Below, one piece after another: positions 17,436 to 26,331 of a stretch of 64,000 nucleotides of DNA (positions are counted from its first letter, which is position 1; every line of letters begins with the position of its first letter). The notes below the pieces were generated by a model. That model ran no database searches, was not told the DNA's origin, and saw nothing but the letters and a program-made list of their open reading frames with translations. Both the position numbers and the translations under genes were made by a program. The stretch lies in contig JAEZRE010000005.1 of NCBI GenBank assembly GCA_023412915.1, forward strand, positions 79,850 through 143,849, given 5' to 3'. Source of the stretch: Bacillota bacterium. GTDB lineage: Bacteria; Bacillota; Clostridia; Acetivibrionales; DTU013.

Positions 17436-18248
17436 ATGACTTATGATATTTTTAAAGATACAATGGCAGATATGAATTGGACCGAGGTGGAAAAATGTGT
17501 CTGCACAAATGCGCTTGTTCTGCTGCCGATGGGAGTTATCGAGGAGCATGGGCCGCAGCTGTGTTTGGGGACAGACATCTTAACTGCCCATATCTATTGC
17601 CTTGCTATCGTCAGGAAGCTTGAAGCAGCCGGTTATTCCGCCGTAATTGCCCCTCCGTTTTATTGGGGCGTTTGCCAGTCGACAGCCGGTTTCATAGGCT
17701 CCTTTCACATTCGGAAAGAGACGGCAAAAGCGTTGCTTTCAGATATTCTCTTATCATTATCCGAGTTCGGGTTCAAAAATGTTTTTGGTGTTAACGCTCA
17801 TGGGGATATCGAACATAACCTTGCTATAATAGAAGCCTTCAAGGAAGCTCACGGGAGCTTGAACCTTAATGCCTGTTATGCTTTTGACGAGCGGAGGTTT
17901 TCCCACTTCGGACTGAGTCCGGACGACCCCTGGCTATGCCCGGTAAAAGCGCAGACAATAAAAGTAAGCGGTGCAAAAGCCCCTGATGTGCACGGCGGGG
18001 ATATTGAAACAGCTTTGATAAACAAATTCTACCCCGATCTTGCGGACGTTGATACAGCAAGGACCTTACCACCGGTTACCCTTAATGATGGGAGCACTGA
18101 AGCATGGCTGTTCGGGGGACATATAAAAGAGCTCTCGGCACAGGGATATATTGGCTCTCCTGCTGATTTTGAAAAGGTTGAAGTCCAAAAAAATGTTGAA
18201 GATTACGCCAATAGAATATCGGAAGCTATATTAAAGCGGATTGTCTAG
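17436..18248 (+). CDS. Creatininase family metal-dependent amidohydrolase
   Basis: A 270-residue protein of the creatininase/creatinine amidohydrolase family. Metal-site motifs are visible: LLPMGVIEEHGPQLCLGTD (Glu, His and Asp ligands), VNAHGDIEHN (His ligand), and DVHGGDIET (His and Glu). Members hydrolyse creatinine or formamide-type C-N bonds; the substrate here is unknown and no pathway partner is adjacent. GAGGAA lies 9 nt before the ATG. The gene converges on the DUF4364 gene, sharing its last 4 bp. Confidence 0.87.
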   Translation: MTYDIFKDTMADMNWTEVEKCVCTNALVLLPMGVIEEHGPQLCLGTDILTAHIYCLAIVRKLEAAGYSAVIAPPFYWGVCQSTAGFIGSFHIRKETAKALLSDILLSLSEFGFKNVFGVNAHGDIEHNLAIIEAFKEAHGSLNLNACYAFDERRFSHFGLSPDDPWLCPVKAQTIKVSGAKAPDVHGGDIETALINKFYPDLADVDTARTLPPVTLNDGSTEAWLFGGHIKELSAQGYIGSPADFEKVEVQKNVEDYANRISEAILKRIV

Positions 18249-18790
18249 TCTTTACCTCTCATCTTTGTAAGCGATTCAATTATCTCTGCATATATTTCCG
18301 AGGAATTATTTTTCCAGTTGTCGCAGATACTTCGCGCGTCTTTCTTTGTGCCTACTGCGGTCCTGAGTTCTATCAGCGGAAAATTTACCTCCCCGATCTT
18401 GCATATGACAGTAAACTGGTTTTCTCCCTCAGGTATAAAATCTGCGGTAATGAGTGACTCCTCCCTGATGTCCTTCCGTATGGTCGACGTCTGGTTATCA
18501 AGCTGCTTTTTTATTCCTTCGGGTATGAGGTTCAAAAAGTACTGCAGAGCCTTGCTGCCGGCGTCCGTTAAAACATACGCCTTTGAGGCCGCTTCTCCGG
18601 CTGTTCCTACCAGACCGCTCTCCGACAATTCGTTGAAGCACTGCTGAAACATGAAATAGTTCATGAGACGCGTCTCCAGTACAAGCCGCGTGATATGGCT
18701 GTTTCCGGACGGTATGTCCAGCTTTTTCAGTATATACATGATTATCAGCTTGTTTTGAACTATCTCCTTGCTGCTGCCCAGAGAATTCAT
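18245..18790 (-). CDS. DUF4364 family putative winged-helix regulator
   Basis: A 181-residue protein of the clostridial DUF4364 family. The first ~85 residues look like a winged helix (NKLIIMYILKKLDIPSGNSHIT, MFQQCFNELSESGLV, AYVLTDAGSKAL), the rest a small alpha/beta domain. A DNA-binding role is likely but unproved. I use the ATG at 18790 because GGAGG lies 6 nt upstream on this strand and none lies before the in-frame ATG at 18814. It is divergent from the Fe-S protein at 18917. Confidence 0.8.
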   Translation of the reverse strand: MNSLGSSKEIVQNKLIIMYILKKLDIPSGNSHITRLVLETRLMNYFMFQQCFNELSESGLVGTAGEAASKAYVLTDAGSKALQYFLNLIPEGIKKQLDNQTSTIRKDIREESLITADFIPEGENQFTVICKIGEVNFPLIELRTAVGTKKDARSICDNWKNNSSEIYAEIIESLTKMRGKD

Positions 18791-18916
18791 CCGAACCTCC
18801 AAAATCTTTTGCATCTCCGGCGGCTTGATGCATATAAGTTTCCGGAGACATATGTACCAATTATAGCATAAGATAGCCCGGCTGTGTTATCATTATTGCA
18901 GAGAGGGGATATTTGA

Positions 18917-19645
18917 ATGCCGGGAAATGATCAGCTACTATATTTGAGAAATAAGCTCGAACAAATCATATTGGACATGGGGGCCTCGTTTGCAGGTTTT
19001 TCAAACGTATGTGAAAAATTGCCCGAGCACCTGAAAAAATTTCCTTATGCCGTTACCTTCGGGATCAGGCTTTCAGACGCCATTATTGACGAAATCGACG
19101 ATAAACCGACTATAACATACTTCAACCATTACCGTTCGGTCAACGCATTGATCGATCAGATCGCGCTGAGAGCCTTGCTATGCCTTCAGGAGAACGGCTA
19201 TAGCGCCTATACCATAGGCGCCTCCCAAAGCGACCCGGGAGCCGCCGAGCCTTACAGCGGCGTTTTCCCACACAAAACGGGCGCAGTACTGTCGGGCATG
19301 GGTTGGATAGGCAGGAACGGGCTGTTCATCCACAAGGCATTCGGACCGAGGGTCAGATTGGGTACTGTTTTGACCGACGCAGAAATACCATGCGTCAATA
19401 CAGTCACAGAAAGCAGGTGTCAGGCCTGTAACAGGTGTGTGGACGCCTGTCCCGCGATGGCTCTGACCGGCAATGAGTGGAAGCCGGGCGCTCCCCGCGA
19501 TACTCTGGTCGACGCCAAGGCCTGCTCGGAGTATATGAACAGCAATTTCAAGCATATAGGGCGCGGTTCCGTATGCGGCATATGCATCAGGGTCTGCCCT
19601 CAAAGGATGAAGCAAATTCAGATTAATAATGCAAAATTAACATAA
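18917..19645 (+). CDS. QueG-like 4Fe-4S double-cluster protein
   Basis: A 242-residue protein related to the epoxyqueuosine-reductase (QueG) family but shorter. The N-terminal part (about residues 1-160) is DUF1730-like, with GWIGRNGLFIHKAFGPRVRLGTVLTD. The C-terminal part has two cluster motifs, CQACNRCVDACP and CGICIRVCP, with an additional Cys between. The HEAT-repeat tail of true QueG is absent, so tRNA queuosine reduction is not assured; an electron-transfer or reductive dehalogenase-like role is possible. GAGAGGGG precedes the ATG. A second relative lies at 33814. Confidence 0.8.
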   Translation: MPGNDQLLYLRNKLEQIILDMGASFAGFSNVCEKLPEHLKKFPYAVTFGIRLSDAIIDEIDDKPTITYFNHYRSVNALIDQIALRALLCLQENGYSAYTIGASQSDPGAAEPYSGVFPHKTGAVLSGMGWIGRNGLFIHKAFGPRVRLGTVLTDAEIPCVNTVTESRCQACNRCVDACPAMALTGNEWKPGAPRDTLVDAKACSEYMNSNFKHIGRGSVCGICIRVCPQRMKQIQINNAKLT

Positions 19646-20005
19646 GGAATGTATTGTAAAGTAAAGAACTAAAATATTTCAAAGTGTATCGAAAGGCTTG
19701 ATATTCCGATATAGACTATGAAAACAACACTTCGTCGAAGATCGGTTTTCAGTTTTGAACCGGTGCTTTGGTGGAAAAGCTAAGCAGGTATTAAAAAAAA
19801 CACATAATAAATACAAATGTATCATAAAAATTGTAGACGGAGACGGGGGGATTTTAGCGCCGACAGGCGTGAGTTATAATTAAAAACATATAAGTCGCAT
19901 GTTTAGCGCCGACAGGCGCGAATTACAATTAAAACATACAAAGACGTATGTTTAGCGCCGACAGGCGCGAATTACAATTAAAACATACAAAGGGAGGGTT
20001 CGGCA
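19646..20005 (+). promoter_or_regulatory. Leader region of glgC
   Basis: A 360-bp stretch without a gene I can support. The first ~200 bp are AT-rich and probably hold the promoter, though I see no clear -35/-10 pair. The last 147 bp are the three tandem 49-bp repeats listed next, the third running directly into the ribosome site AGGGAGGG and the GTG start of glgC. Confidence 0.5.
19852..19998 (+). repeat. Three 49-bp tandem repeats in the glgC leader
   Basis: Units start at 19852, 19901 and 19950, an exact 49-bp period. Units 2 and 3 are identical from TTTAGCGCCGACAGGCGC through AAAACATACAAAG; unit 1 is diverged. Each unit has a GCGCC-GACA-GGCGC-type hairpin and flanking ATGTTT/AAACAT arms; in unit 3 the arms extend to GTATGTTT (19946-19953) and AAACATAC (19981-19988). 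Unit 3 ends in the glgC ribosome site. A single related copy stands before the radical-SAM gene at 10289. Confidence 0.9.
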
Positions 20006-21286
20006 GTGTTCAAAAAAGAGATCATTGCTTTATTGCTCGCCGGAGGACAGGGAAGCAGACTGGGAGTACTGACGAAGAAGGCGGCGAAGCCGGCGGTGTT
20101 GTTCGGAGGTAAATACAGGATCATAGATTTCTCGCTTAGCAATTGCATCAATTCCGGCATCGACACAGTGGGCGTGCTGACACAGTACCAGCCTCTGAAG
20201 CTCAACAACCATATCGGCATCGGCAAGCCTTGGGATATGGACAGGATGAACGGCGGAGTGACAATATTATCGCCATTCATGAAGGAAAGCAGCGGTGAAT
20301 GGTATAAAGGCACGGCCAACGCGATCGGACAGAACATCGATTACGTTGATAAAATGGCGCCCAAATACGTTATTATCCTGTCGGGAGATCACATTTACAA
20401 GATGAATTATTCCGAGATGCTGGCGTTCCATATCAAAAACAATGCGGAAGCGACTATTTCGGTTATTGACGTTCCATACGACGAAGCCTCCAGATATGGC
20501 ATCATGAATACGGACCAAAGCGGCAGGATATACGAATTCGAAGAAAAACCCCAAAATCCCAAAAGCACTCTTGCTTCAATGGGCGTCTATATTTTCACGT
20601 GGGATGTCCTCAGGGATTACCTGCTGCGCGATGAACAGCTGGAGAATTCGGAGCATGATTTCGGAAAGGATATAATCCCGACAATGCTGGCTGAGAGCAG
20701 GAGCCTCTGGGCATACAAATTCGTCGGCTACTGGAAGGATGTCGGGACGATACAGGCTTTCTGGGAGTCCAATATGGACCTTGTCAGCAGGGTCCCGGAG
20801 TTCAACCTCTACGATCAGCAGTGGAAAATATATACGCTGAATCCCGTTAAACCACCGCACTATGTCGCTCCGTCCGGCAGCATAACTATGTCGATCATTG
20901 CCGAGGGCTGCATGATATATGGACAGGTCAGAAATTCCGTTCTTTTCCCCGGCGTTTATGTAGGTAAGGATACTGTCATCGATAATTCCATAGTCATGTC
21001 AAATTCGCATATAAATGATAACTGCAGGGTTGACCGCTGTATCATCGGCGAAGACGTCGCCGTGGGGAGTAATGTAATTATTGGACAGGGCGATAATGTA
21101 CCGAACGAAGATAAACCCGGGATATATAATTCCGGAATAACGGTTGTCGGCGAAGGCGCCGACATACCCGACGGGGCTGTCATAGGCAGGAACGTCATGA
21201 TCGATATTCATGCCCGGCGCGAAGATTTTTGCTCCTGCGAGATACCTTCCGGCTCCAGTATATACAATGGAGGTGTTTGTGAATGA
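20006..21286 (+). CDS. glgC: Glucose-1-phosphate adenylyltransferase (GlgC)
   Basis: A 426-residue enzyme making ADP-glucose from ATP and glucose-1-phosphate, the committed step of glycogen synthesis. The N-terminal nucleotidyltransferase domain shows LLLAGGQGSRLGVLTKKAAKPA, GGKYRIIDFSLSNC and GDHIYKMNY; substrate contacts include EEKPQNPKS and GYWKDVGT. The last ~130 residues form a left-handed beta-helix of hexapeptide repeats (IDNSIVMSNSHINDNCRVDRC). The start is GTG, 7 nt after AGGGAGGG. Its TGA overlaps the ATG of glgD (ATGA), so the two subunits are coupled. The repeated leader suggests special control of this operon. Confidence 0.96.
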   Translation: MFKKEIIALLLAGGQGSRLGVLTKKAAKPAVLFGGKYRIIDFSLSNCINSGIDTVGVLTQYQPLKLNNHIGIGKPWDMDRMNGGVTILSPFMKESSGEWYKGTANAIGQNIDYVDKMAPKYVIILSGDHIYKMNYSEMLAFHIKNNAEATISVIDVPYDEASRYGIMNTDQSGRIYEFEEKPQNPKSTLASMGVYIFTWDVLRDYLLRDEQLENSEHDFGKDIIPTMLAESRSLWAYKFVGYWKDVGTIQAFWESNMDLVSRVPEFNLYDQQWKIYTLNPVKPPHYVAPSGSITMSIIAEGCMIYGQVRNSVLFPGVYVGKDTVIDNSIVMSNSHINDNCRVDRCIIGEDVAVGSNVIIGQGDNVPNEDKPGIYNSGITVVGEGADIPDGAVIGRNVMIDIHARREDFCSCEIPSGSSIYNGGVCE

Positions 21287-22404
21287 CTAATGCGATGGGT
21301 TTGATACTTTCCGGCTGGAAAAAGCCCGAATTGAAAGAGCTGTCGTATATAAGGTCGGTATCCGCGATCCCGGTCGGCGGTAAATACAGAGCTATCGATT
21401 TCATATTATCCAATATGGTGAACTCGGGTATAAAGAACGTTGGGGTACTGACGCAGTATAGCTTCCGTTCGCTCATGGACCATCTCGGCTCGGGAAAGGA
21501 ATGGGACCTCGACAGGAGATACGACGGACTGTTCCTGTTTCCGCCGTCGCTTTCGGAGAATGAAAACGGCTGGTACAAGGGCAGCGCTGATGCAATGTAC
21601 AATAACCTTTCGTTTTTGAAACGAAGCAACGAGGACTATGTGATCATTTCCCAGGGGAACGGCATATTCAAAATGCAGTTCGATGAGATGCTGGATTATC
21701 ATATTTCTACAAACGCCGATATCACGATGGCTTACAGAAGGATGCACGACTATAGTTCCGACGAGCTTTCAAGGCTTGGGATACTTAAGCTCGATGAAAA
21801 CAACAGGGTAACCGATCTGCAGGAGAAACCGCTGCACCCGCAATCCGATCTCGGTTCGATCGGGGTGTACCTGATCCGTAGGACACTGCTGATATCGCTT
21901 CTGGAGGAATGCATAGCACACGGTGATTACGACCTGGTGAAGGACATATTCATCAAGAAACTTGACAAACTCGGCATATACGGGTATGAGTTCAAGGGCT
22001 ACTGGCGCAATATCAGCTCCATTCAGGCCTACTACAAATGCAGTATGGATATGCTGAACCCGGAAATCAGGGAAGAGCTGTTCCTCAAAAACGGCAAGGT
22101 ATATACCAAGGTCAAGGATGAGGCTCCCGCCAAATACAATGCCGAAGCCAACGTGCATAACTGCATAGTGGCGGACGGCTGCTTTATTGAAGGGACGGTC
22201 GAAAACAGCGTATTGTTCAGGGGCGTGACCATAGCCAGAGGCGCGGTCGTTAAAAACAGTATCGTAATGCAGGGCGCGGTCATAGAAGAGGCATCGACTA
22301 TCGAGTATGCAATATTGGATAAAAATGTTATAATGACTAAGGGTAAATATCTCAAGGGCGAATCGGATTATCCGTTCGTTGTTGGTAAAAACTCGGTAGT
22401 ATAG
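21283..22404 (+). CDS. glgD: GlgD subunit of ADP-glucose pyrophosphorylase
   Basis: A 373-residue GlgC paralogue. It keeps the fold (VGGKYRAIDFILSNMVNSGIKNVGVLTQ, LGSGKEWDLDRRY) but the N-terminal GGxGxRL nucleotide loop is replaced by LILSGWKKPELKELSYIRS, as in the GlgD regulatory subunit of Firmicutes, which forms a hetero-oligomer with GlgC and raises its activity. The C-terminal beta-helix is present. It begins at the ATGA overlap with glgC. Confidence 0.94.
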   Translation: MTNAMGLILSGWKKPELKELSYIRSVSAIPVGGKYRAIDFILSNMVNSGIKNVGVLTQYSFRSLMDHLGSGKEWDLDRRYDGLFLFPPSLSENENGWYKGSADAMYNNLSFLKRSNEDYVIISQGNGIFKMQFDEMLDYHISTNADITMAYRRMHDYSSDELSRLGILKLDENNRVTDLQEKPLHPQSDLGSIGVYLIRRTLLISLLEECIAHGDYDLVKDIFIKKLDKLGIYGYEFKGYWRNISSIQAYYKCSMDMLNPEIREELFLKNGKVYTKVKDEAPAKYNAEANVHNCIVADGCFIEGTVENSVLFRGVTIARGAVVKNSIVMQGAVIEEASTIEYAILDKNVIMTKGKYLKGESDYPFVVGKNSVV

Positions 22405-22414
22405 GGTGGGAAGA

Positions 22415-22433
22415 GGGACAGGGACCTTGTCCC
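22415..22433. repeat. Palindrome GGGACA/TGTCCC
   Basis: GGGACA (22415-22420) and TGTCCC (22428-22433) enclose a 7-base loop, right after glgD. A longer relative (GGGACAAG/CTTGTCCC) stands at 52422-52440, so this may be a dispersed palindrome rather than a terminator; there is no T run. Confidence 0.5.
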
Positions 22434-22475
22434 AGGCATGACAGTACAAAAAAGCGTTGGGAAGGGGCAGTGACT

Positions 22476-22859
22476 ATGGTTAATGAATCAGGTTTCGTAG
22501 TAAGAAAATCAGGCAGGCGCGCGGACAACTATTATATCGATTATTCAGGCTCGTACAGGGCGGACGATATAGCAAAACTCACCGGCCTGAGGCCTTCGCT
22601 GGTGGTTGCAGCATATACCGACCATGGCGCTATCCTTGATGAATCGCAGGAAGTTTATTATTTCGGCAGCGCAGATGCGGCAAAAAGCGCCATAGGCGAA
22701 ATTTTCGGAAAAATCCGGGCCGATTACAAGGGGAAGCTCGTCAACCTGTCGGAAGCGGAAATAGAGTATATCAGGCAGGCGCTTATAAACGAGGGCAGCA
22801 ATACTATCCACCTCAGAAGCAGGATAAAGGATGAAATATTTAAAAAGTTGAATTCATGA
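22476..22859 (+). CDS. Small conserved clostridial protein of unknown function
   Basis: A 127-residue soluble protein that I do not recognise as a named family. The middle (DDIAKLTGLRPSLVVAAYTDHGA) is helical and could be a small helix-turn-helix; the rest is mixed alpha/beta with many charges, and there is no signal peptide or membrane segment. The ATG at 22476 fits GGAAGGGG 8 nt upstream better than the GTG at 22470. It follows glgD by 71 bp and may be cotranscribed, but a functional link is not shown. Confidence 0.6.
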   Translation: MVNESGFVVRKSGRRADNYYIDYSGSYRADDIAKLTGLRPSLVVAAYTDHGAILDESQEVYYFGSADAAKSAIGEIFGKIRADYKGKLVNLSEAEIEYIRQALINEGSNTIHLRSRIKDEIFKKLNS

Positions 22860-22941
22860 TGAGACAGTGCTATAATAGGGACATTCATTAAGCGACGAAG
22901 CATAGTGAAGGGATATGGCCATAAGGGCTGTGTCCCTTTTT
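22848..22941 (+). promoter_or_regulatory. Promoter and terminator-like leader of the amino acid ABC operon
   Basis: TTGAAT (22848-22853), a 17-bp spacer and TATAAT (22871-22876) form a good promoter overlapping the end of the previous gene. Around the expected transcription start lies AGGGACA (22877-22883), which pairs with TGTCCCT (22931-22937) followed by a T run to 22941, so transcripts could end early here. It could be an attenuator, a small RNA, or the terminator of the previous transcript. Confidence 0.5.
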
Positions 22942-23073
22942 AGTATTCGATTAATAATTATTCATTTTTTTGAATGTTTTTCGATTTTTTATTGTAAACC
23001 GATAATTTTTGCGATAATATTAAAATACTATTTGTATGAACAAGAGGGTCGAATATCTAAGGGAGGGTTGATA

Positions 23074-23859
23074 ATGTACGTAAAGAAATCACTGTTGATA
23101 GTCCTGGTTATCGCAATCCTGATGTCCGTCGTATTCACAGGATGCGGGCAGAGCAATACATCGAACAAGTTCCGGGTAGGAATCGACGACACTTATCCGC
23201 CGATGGAATACAAGGATGAGGCAGGTAAAAACGCCGGTTTTGATATCGAACTTGCTCAGGAAATCGCAAAACGCATGAATAAGGAAATCGAATTCGTGCC
23301 GACAGCATGGTCCGCTATTTTCACCGGTTTGAACTCGAACAAGTACGACTGCATAATCTCGTCACTTAGTATAACCGATGAAAGAAAGAAGACTATAGCT
23401 TATACAAGACCTTATGTGGCAAACAGCCAGACGATTATTGTCAGAGCGGACAACACCGACGTCAAGGATGAGACGTCTCTCGGCGGCAAGGTCGTAGCAG
23501 TCCAGATGGGTACTACTTCCGAGGAAGCCTGCACTGAATTCCAGAAAACAACGCCTTTCAAGGACTTCAAGAAATATGAGGCAATGACCGAGGCGCTCAA
23601 TGAATTGAAAATTGGCAGGGTTGACGCGGTAGTATGCGATCTGGTAATCGGCAAATACTTCGTGGCTAACGACAAAACAAGCTTCAAGACAGTTACCACC
23701 ACTCTCCCGAACGAACCTATCGGGATAGGCTTTACAAAGGCAAATCAGGCCGAAGCAGACAAGGTCGACAAGATCATTGGAGAAATAATGGCTGACGGTA
23801 CGCTTGCAAAAATATCCGAAAAGTGGTTCGGAGAAGATATGACAAAGAACTTGGAATGA
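23074..23859 (+). CDS. Amino acid ABC transporter substrate-binding lipoprotein
   Basis: A 261-residue solute-binding protein of the polar amino acid family (SBP_bac_3). Residues 1-25 are a lipoprotein signal ending VVFTGC, with Cys lipidated after cleavage. The mature part begins FRVGIDDTYPPMEYKDEAGKN, then GFDIELAQEIAKRMN, SSLSITDERKKTIAYTRPY and the Asp/Arg ligand contacts expected for amino acids. The ATG at 23074 has GGGAGGG upstream. It heads a three-gene operon with a permease and an ATPase. Exact ligand (glutamine, cystine, arginine or similar) is not predictable. Confidence 0.93.
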   Translation: MYVKKSLLIVLVIAILMSVVFTGCGQSNTSNKFRVGIDDTYPPMEYKDEAGKNAGFDIELAQEIAKRMNKEIEFVPTAWSAIFTGLNSNKYDCIISSLSITDERKKTIAYTRPYVANSQTIIVRADNTDVKDETSLGGKVVAVQMGTTSEEACTEFQKTTPFKDFKKYEAMTEALNELKIGRVDAVVCDLVIGKYFVANDKTSFKTVTTTLPNEPIGIGFTKANQAEADKVDKIIGEIMADGTLAKISEKWFGEDMTKNLE

Positions 23860-23954
23860 TTTTTGATTGACAGATTGGCTGCAAGGCTGTATAAATAGTT
23901 TTGCAGCCAACTTATGTCTACAGGGCGAAATCTTGAACGGGGGCATTATTACAG

Positions 23955-24620
23955 ATGTCACAAATACTATCGCAAATAATATCTTTTATTCCCAGACTCC
24001 TCAAAGGAACGGGAATTACAATGGAATTAACGATCGTGGCGGTCATATTCGGATTGCTGTTCGGGCTGCTTCTGGCGTTGGGAAGATTATCAAAGAACGT
24101 TGTAGTCAACAAGCTTTGTTGGGTATATATCTGGTTCTTCAGAGGGACGCCTCTATTGATGCAGTTGTTCTTTATCTACTATGCTTTCCCTTTGTTTTTC
24201 AATCCGCCGCTTAAGGATCTCACAAATGTTATGGCTGGATTTATCGCTTTCAGCCTGAACTCAGCGGCATATCTGGCGGAAATCATACGCGCTGCCATAC
24301 AGTCTATCGACAAAGGGCAGATGGAAGCCTCCAAAGCTCTTGGAATGACTTATGGACAGGCCATGATGAAGGTTATCGTACCTCAGTCCTACAGAAGATT
24401 GATCCCACCGGTGGGAAATGAATTCATAATGATGATAAAGGACACCGCGTTGGTATCGGCCATCGCTCTGCCCGACCTGATGCGTGTAACTCATGAGATT
24501 GAAAGTCAGCAAGCTGCCTGGCTGGTATATATACCGTCGGCTGTCATTTATTTGCTGTTGACTACCTTATTCACATTTGTTTTTGAAAAAATTGAGAAGA
24601 GATATTCAGTTTATGAATAG
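23955..24620 (+). CDS. Amino acid ABC transporter permease
   Basis: A 221-residue inner-membrane permease of the HisM/GlnP type: FIPRLLKGTGITMELTIVAV at the N-terminus, WFFRGTPLLMQLFFIYY, and the cytoplasmic EAA loop EASKALGMTYGQAMMKVIVPQ that contacts the ATPase. About five helices; it acts as a homodimer. It lies 95 bp after the binding protein and 10 bp before the ATPase gene. Confidence 0.93.
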   Translation: MSQILSQIISFIPRLLKGTGITMELTIVAVIFGLLFGLLLALGRLSKNVVVNKLCWVYIWFFRGTPLLMQLFFIYYAFPLFFNPPLKDLTNVMAGFIAFSLNSAAYLAEIIRAAIQSIDKGQMEASKALGMTYGQAMMKVIVPQSYRRLIPPVGNEFIMMIKDTALVSAIALPDLMRVTHEIESQQAAWLVYIPSAVIYLLLTTLFTFVFEKIEKRYSVYE

Positions 24621-24630
24621 GAGGGCTTGA

Positions 24631-25392
24631 ATGATGTCAATGGTCAAGGTTGAAAACGTATGCAAGTCATTCGGAAACCTCCAGGTTTTGAAAAACATAA
24701 ATCTTGAGGTAAACAAGGGAGAAGTCGTCTGTATCATAGGCCCTAGCGGTTCGGGCAAAAGTACTCTGTTGAGAAGCCTCAACCACCTGGAGCGTATAAC
24801 GAGCGGACGTGTATATATTGAAGGGGAGCTCATTGACGAAAGGGAAGCCGGCAAGGATCAACTGAAGGTGTCCCAGAAAAAGATATCCGAGCTGTGCACC
24901 GAACTCGGCATGGTCTTTCAGAGGTTCAACCTGTTCCCGCATATGACAGTCCAGCAGAATGTAATGGCAGCCCCAATTACTGTCAGAAGGGTCCCGAAGG
25001 AAGAAGCCGCCGTCGAAGCGATCAAGCTGCTTGAAAAGGTAGGCCTTGCCGATAAGAGGAACGAATACCCCTCCAGACTTTCAGGCGGACAGCAGCAGAG
25101 GGTAGCAATAGCCAGGGCGCTTGCCATGAAACCAAAAATAATGCTTTTTGACGAACCCACTTCGGCTTTGGATCCCGAGCTCGTCGGAGAAGTGCTAGAG
25201 GTCATGAAGGATCTTGCTAAGGAAGGGATGACGATGCTTGTCGTCACCCATGAAATGGGCTTCGCGCGAGAGGTAGGGAACAGGGTCATATTCATGGACA
25301 ACGGAGAGATAAAGGAAGAGGGCAGTCCCGAAGAGATATTCTCAAACCCCAAAAACGAAAGGACAAGAGCTTTCTTGCAAAAGGTTCTCTGA
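24631..25392 (+). CDS. Amino acid ABC transporter ATP-binding protein
   Basis: A 253-residue ATPase of the GlnQ/HisP group. Walker A is GPSGSGKST, the Q-loop lies in MVFQRFNLFPHMTV, the signature is LSGGQQQRVAIARALA, Walker B is IMLFDEPTSALDPE and the H-loop is VVTHEMGFAREV. Length is standard. AGGAGGGC precedes two possible ATGs (24631 and 24634). It completes the importer with the two preceding genes. Confidence 0.95.
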   Translation: MMSMVKVENVCKSFGNLQVLKNINLEVNKGEVVCIIGPSGSGKSTLLRSLNHLERITSGRVYIEGELIDEREAGKDQLKVSQKKISELCTELGMVFQRFNLFPHMTVQQNVMAAPITVRRVPKEEAAVEAIKLLEKVGLADKRNEYPSRLSGGQQQRVAIARALAMKPKIMLFDEPTSALDPELVGEVLEVMKDLAKEGMTMLVVTHEMGFAREVGNRVIFMDNGEIKEEGSPEEIFSNPKNERTRAFLQKVL

Positions 25393-25395
25393 TAA

Positions 25396-26331
25396 ATGTC
25401 AAAAAAAATTAGAGCGGACATGATGCTCCTGGCCATAACAGTGGTTTGGGGCGCGTCTTTTCCGCTGATGAAGATGGTTCTGGCATACATCCCGGCTTAC
25501 GCGTATCTTTCGTTGAGATTCCTGCTTGCGGCCGTGGTGCTTGCCATTATTTTTAACAAGAGTCTTGCAAAGATAAATAAACGCGCAGTCCTGTACGGAA
25601 GCATAATAGGCGCGCTGATGTTCGGTGGCATGGCCTTCCAGGTAGTAGGCCTCTATACCACCTCCGCTTCGAATTCGGGTTTTATCACGGGACTGAACGT
25701 AGTTATCGTACCGTTCATCGCAGCCATACTGCTGAGGAAAAAGCCCGACAGATCTTCTGTGATAGGAGTGACGATAGCCTTTTTGGGATTGTTTTTCCTG
25801 TCCGGAGGCCTGACCTGGAGCTTCAATTTCGGAGACTTTCTGACGTTCCTCTGTTCTATATGCTGGGCGTTTCAGATAATTTTCATAGACAAATTCACAC
25901 AGACTGAGGACGCTCCGCTGCTTGCGATCATACAGGTGTTTTTTGTCGGCGCCGCGAGCTCGGTTCTGTGGCTGACGGCAGACGCCGGAAAACCTCTTGA
26001 AATCAACGGAACGGTGGTCGTGATACTGTTGATTACGGGCATTCTCGGATCGGCCCTTGCTTTCGGCGGCCAGACGATAGCGCAGAAGGATACAACGCCA
26101 ACCCATACTGCGCTGATATTGACTGCGGAGCCTGTGTTTGCCGTGATTTTCGCAATGCTCATACCTAATGCCCAAGGTGTAACGGAATTACCTACGCTGA
26201 CCAAAGCTGTCGGCTGTTTGCTCATTCTGACCGGCATGCTGGTTTCCGAGCTCAAGCCCGGGAGGAGAAAGAAGGAAAACCATGGATATCAACGTGACAA
26301 AGGCAGAAATCAAATACGTGGAAGACTGTAA
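25396..26331 (+). CDS. EamA (DMT) family transporter
   Basis: A 311-residue protein with ten predicted helices in two EamA repeats: ITVVWGASFPLMKMVLAYIPAY opens the first and the second carries the typical AEPVFAVIFA. Such proteins usually export metabolites such as amino acids. The gene starts 3 bp after the ABC ATPase and may belong to that transcript. The tail (GRRKKENHGYQRDKG) is basic and overlaps the following GNAT gene by 50 bp in another frame. Confidence 0.87.
   Translation: MSKKIRADMMLLAITVVWGASFPLMKMVLAYIPAYAYLSLRFLLAAVVLAIIFNKSLAKINKRAVLYGSIIGALMFGGMAFQVVGLYTTSASNSGFITGLNVVIVPFIAAILLRKKPDRSSVIGVTIAFLGLFFLSGGLTWSFNFGDFLTFLCSICWAFQIIFIDKFTQTEDAPLLAIIQVFFVGAASSVLWLTADAGKPLEINGTVVVILLITGILGSALAFGGQTIAQKDTTPTHTALILTAEPVFAVIFAMLIPNAQGVTELPTLTKAVGCLLILTGMLVSELKPGRRKKENHGYQRDKGRNQIRGRL

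Noticed and set aside
19852..19998. CRISPR-like array of three 49-bp repeats
   Set aside because: The units abut without unique spacers, the last one contains a ribosome site, and no cas gene is near.
21769..22449. 226-codon minus-strand frame across glgD
   Set aside because: Shadow of glgD; composition follows the sense gene.
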